From Algoriphagus sp. (GTDB lineage Bacteria > Bacteroidota > Bacteroidia > Cytophagales > Cyclobacteriaceae): DNA of 64,000 nucleotides. The notes under the pieces are model-generated. The model saw only the letters and a list, made by a program, of their open reading frames with translations, was not told the origin of the DNA and did not search any database. The position numbers and the translations under genes were made by a program. The DNA is taken from NCBI GenBank assembly GCA_023653075.1, contig JAMNXQ010000001.1, positions 1 to 64,000 of the forward strand, written 5' to 3'. Positions 61,545-64,000 of this stretch are shown here, piece by piece (position 1 is the first letter of the stretch; every line of letters starts with the position of its first letter).

Positions 61545-62903
61545 ATGAAAAAATACCTCCTCTTCCTTGCTTTGGTAGGGCTAAGTGCTTCCCAACTTGC
61601 GGCGCAACAGCTGGTAGAAATGAAGCTGGCCGATGCCCTAACCTACGCCTTGGAAAACAACCCGAGCGCGAAAAACGCCCGCTTGGAACTTCTAATTTCC
61701 AAGGCTACGATCAAGGAAACAACCTCCCGAGGTCTTCCTCAGATCAATGGTGCCTACAACTTGGATTACAATCCAAAAATCCCAGTGGTCTTTTTACCGA
61801 ATCAACCGCCATTTGGAGATCCATCGATTCCCAGTGATGTCATTCCAGCTCGGTTTGGGGTGAGCTACTCTTCTGGATTGGGAGTTACAGTTTCCCAGAT
61901 GATTTTTGATGGGTCATTTTTTGTAGGACTTCGTGCTGCCAGAACACTCCTTGAACTCACCAACAAAGACTTGAAAAAGGCAGAAATTGATGTGATTGAA
62001 AATGTGAAAAAAGCCTATTTAGGGGTTTTGGTCAATCAGCAACGCATTCGACTAGCCGAAGCCACCCTGTCTCGAATCGATACGCTTTTAAAAGAGACCA
62101 TTGCGCTTCAAGAGGCTGGCTTTGTGGAGAAGCTTGATATTTCCCGAGTGCAGGTGCAGCGGAATAATAGTTACACGCAACTGCAAAAAAGCCAAACGGG
62201 TTTGGATATCAGCAAGCAAATTCTAAAGCTACAGCTGGGGATGCCATTGGAATATGAAGTCATCCTAGTGGAGTCCGTAGAGGAGTTGTCTGTCAAAGAA
62301 GAGGCGCTTGCGCTGCTAAGCGAAGAGGGTGCTGAGCGGATTGAATTAGAACAAATGTCTACACAGCTTAAACTTGTTGGGCTAGATTTGAAAAATAACA
62401 TGAGTCAGTACATGCCTAAAATTGATTTTGTAGGCAATACGCGCAGAAGCGGTGCAGGAAATGAATTGGACCGGGTATTCAATAAATCCAATTGGTTTGG
62501 AAGCTCCCTAGTAGCTGTGAGCATGTCGGTCCCCATTTTCGATGGATTTGGAAAAGCGGCTCGAATTCAGAAGAACCGAGTTCAAATGAATCAACTTGAA
62601 AACCAGCGCACCTTCTTGAAAGAGTCCTTCAAAAACGAATTGTATGCTGCCAAGGCCAATCTTCGAAACGACCTCAACCTTCTAGAAGTTCAGGAAGCCA
62701 ATCTGCAGCTTGCCACTGAGGTTTACCAAATTGCTCGAATTAAATACAAAGAAGGGGTGGGATCTAATCTTGAAGTAGTGGAAGCAGATGCAGCCTTAAT
62801 TCAAGCAGAAATCAATTACCTAGGCGCCATCTACGATGGCCTTATTTCGAAAATAAATCTTGAAAAAGCCTTAGGCTTGTTAAAGCCTGATTTGACAAAC
62901 TAA
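61545..62903 (+). CDS. TolC-family outer-membrane efflux protein
   Basis: 452 residues with a signal peptide (cleavage near LAAQ). Two outer-membrane efflux repeats: the first around 20-220 with ALTYALENNPSAKNARLELLISKATIKETTSRGLPQINGAY, and the second about 230-440 with KLVGLDLKNNMSQYMPKIDFVG and YQIARIKYKEGVGSNLEVVEADAALIQAEINYLGAIYDGL. Long alpha-helical hairpins are evident. It forms the outer-membrane channel of the tripartite pump with the adaptor that follows. Confidence 0.93.
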   Translation: MKKYLLFLALVGLSASQLAAQQLVEMKLADALTYALENNPSAKNARLELLISKATIKETTSRGLPQINGAYNLDYNPKIPVVFLPNQPPFGDPSIPSDVIPARFGVSYSSGLGVTVSQMIFDGSFFVGLRAARTLLELTNKDLKKAEIDVIENVKKAYLGVLVNQQRIRLAEATLSRIDTLLKETIALQEAGFVEKLDISRVQVQRNNSYTQLQKSQTGLDISKQILKLQLGMPLEYEVILVESVEELSVKEEALALLSEEGAERIELEQMSTQLKLVGLDLKNNMSQYMPKIDFVGNTRRSGAGNELDRVFNKSNWFGSSLVAVSMSVPIFDGFGKAARIQKNRVQMNQLENQRTFLKESFKNELYAAKANLRNDLNLLEVQEANLQLATEVYQIARIKYKEGVGSNLEVVEADAALIQAEINYLGAIYDGLISKINLEKALGLLKPDLTN

Positions 62904-62932
62904 GCCAACTCTTCCACCTCTATTTTATACCC

Positions 62933-64000
62933 ATGAAATCAATCCTAAACTTCGTCACCTTGCTTGTCCTTTCTCTTGGGATGGCCTCCTGTGCGGGAGA
63001 TGGCCTAGAAGCAAAAAAAGCTGAATTGGAAGCTTTAAAAAGCCAACTTTCTGAGTTGACTACTCAAATCAAAACTCTGGAAGCCGAATTGATAGCCTCA
63101 GATCCAGAATTTGCTAGCACTACCAAAAAACCCTTATTGATTACTACGCTCCCCGCTCGAAAAGGAGAGTTTATTCACTTTGTGGAAGTGACTGGATCCG
63201 TGCTTTCCAAGAAAAACGTGAACATCAGTTCAGAGACGGTCGGCAGAATTTTGGACATCCCTGCTATTGAAGGCATGCGTGTCTCCAAAGGCCAGGTGTT
63301 GGCGAAGGTGGATTCAGAAGCCATTCAGCGCAGCATCGAAGAATTGGAGAATAGCCTTTCCCTAGCCCGAACGATATTTGAAAAGCAAGAGCGCCTATGG
63401 AATCAAAAAATTGGTACTGAAATCCAGTATTTGGAAGCAAAAAGTAGAAAAGAAGGTTTGGAGAAAAGCCTGGCTTCGTTGAAGACACAATTGGCTAAAT
63501 CTACTATCCGCGCTCCCTTCAGTGGAACGGTGGAGACTGTTCGCGTCCGAGTAGGCGAATTGGTGCAGCCAGGTTCACAGATGTTTCAGTTTGTGGGCGA
63601 GAGCGATTTATTTGTAGAGGCTGATATTTCCGAGAGTTACATGGGTTCACTTGCCAAGGGAGATTCAGTAGAAATCACTTTCCCATCCATTACTAAGACG
63701 ATCACTACTAAAGTGTCTGCTACGGGTTCAATCATCAACTCAAACAACCGGACCTTTAAGGTGGAAGTGTTCCTTCCAAACCTTTCTGAGGTGAAGCCGA
63801 ATATGATTTCGATCTTGAAGATCCAAGATTACAAAAGCAAGGAAAGTGTGGTCGTTCCTGCCCACCTAATCCTTGCTGATACCAAGGGTGATTACCTTTT
63901 TGCGGTTGAAAATGGTCTTGCCAAAAAGAAATACGTGAAGCGGGGATACACCTCTGGTGACCAAACAGAAATTGTGGAGGGGCTTACAGGAACGGAGATT
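62933..64000 (+). CDS. RND efflux periplasmic adaptor (HlyD/MFP family), cut by the window edge
   Basis: The gene starts at ATG 62933 and stays open to base 64000, giving 356 codons without a stop. The protein starts with a lipoprotein signal (lipobox GMASC, Cys 20), then a Leu/Lys-rich coiled coil (near 25-55). The beta-barrel and lipoyl regions read VTGSVLSKKNVNISSETVGRI, EGMRVSKGQVLAKVDSE, LAKSTIRAPFSGTVETVRVRVGELVQPGSQMFQFV and EADISESYMGSLAKGD. This is the standard MFP layout. It links the inner-membrane RND pump, presumably encoded beyond 64000, to the TolC-like channel. It starts 29 bases after the TolC stop. Confidence 0.92.
   Translation, partial: MKSILNFVTLLVLSLGMASCAGDGLEAKKAELEALKSQLSELTTQIKTLEAELIASDPEFASTTKKPLLITTLPARKGEFIHFVEVTGSVLSKKNVNISSETVGRILDIPAIEGMRVSKGQVLAKVDSEAIQRSIEELENSLSLARTIFEKQERLWNQKIGTEIQYLEAKSRKEGLEKSLASLKTQLAKSTIRAPFSGTVETVRVRVGELVQPGSQMFQFVGESDLFVEADISESYMGSLAKGDSVEITFPSITKTITTKVSATGSIINSNNRTFKVEVFLPNLSEVKPNMISILKIQDYKSKESVVVPAHLILADTKGDYLFAVENGLAKKKYVKRGYTSGDQTEIVEGLTGTEI

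Overview
The window looks like chromosomal DNA of a Bacteroidota member, most likely Cytophagales and probably an Algoriphagus-like Cyclobacteriaceae. The evidence is a fused LpxC/FabZ protein, a PorX-type response regulator with a PglZ effector domain, DUF4296/DUF1599/BT_3928-type genes, many SpI/SpII-exported hypothetical proteins, promoters of the TAnnTTTG type, and few strong Shine-Dalgarno sites. The genus is inference only. Almost all of the DNA is protein coding, genes often overlap by 1-20 bases, and no prophage, insertion sequence, tRNA or CRISPR array was seen.

Layout. 1-64: 3' end of a 5S rRNA gene and its terminator, then a GTAC-rich non-coding repeat region. 0.4-7 kb: alkane monooxygenase, a short BatA/DUF58 cluster on the minus strand, a DUF4296 lipoprotein and mutS2. 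7-12.8 kb (minus): an lpxD-lpxC/fabZ-lpxA lipid A block with an upstream HD hydrolase and a downstream orphan ABC ATPase and lipoprotein. 12.8-19.4 kb (plus): porX, tsaE and ald overlapping one another, a secreted TPR/ligand-binding protein, hemL and an ArsC-like protein. 19.4-21.8 kb: divergent threonine dehydrogenase and kbl. 21.8-25.7 kb: folP-cdaA (minus) and a DUF1599-DoxX-aroK operon (plus). 25.7-35.6 kb: an outer-membrane barrel, a low-complexity lipoprotein, proS, nfeD-floA, a WG-repeat protein, hemA and a helix-hairpin-helix protein.

35.7-47.5 kb is the most unusual stretch. An FNR-like regulator with an incomplete-looking cysteine set lies between two diverged ~140-bp intergenic repeats with terminal inverted repeats. 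After a rhodanese and a DUF547 protein comes a tightly packed run: FAD oxidoreductase, polytopic Fe-S protein, processive family-2 glycosyltransferase, polyprenyl-phosphate-sugar-synthase-like glycosyltransferase, lipoprotein, GT-C transferase and two related lipoproteins. I propose this as a candidate envelope glycan or glycolipid system linked to a membrane redox module. That is inference from gene order and domain recognition.

47.5-64 kb: a GH109-like glycosidase, a second GTAC-rich repeat region, a PaiB-like protein, a PIF1/RecD-like helicase with a C-terminal HTH, a porin-like barrel, a PIN-domain toxin/antitoxin pair, an M20 peptidase, a metallophosphoesterase, large-form purL, and the start of a TetR-TolC-adaptor efflux operon. 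The tetR promoter carries a perfect 9-10-9 inverted repeat. The adaptor gene runs off the right edge.

Functions are assigned by recognising motifs and protein families by eye. No database search was run.
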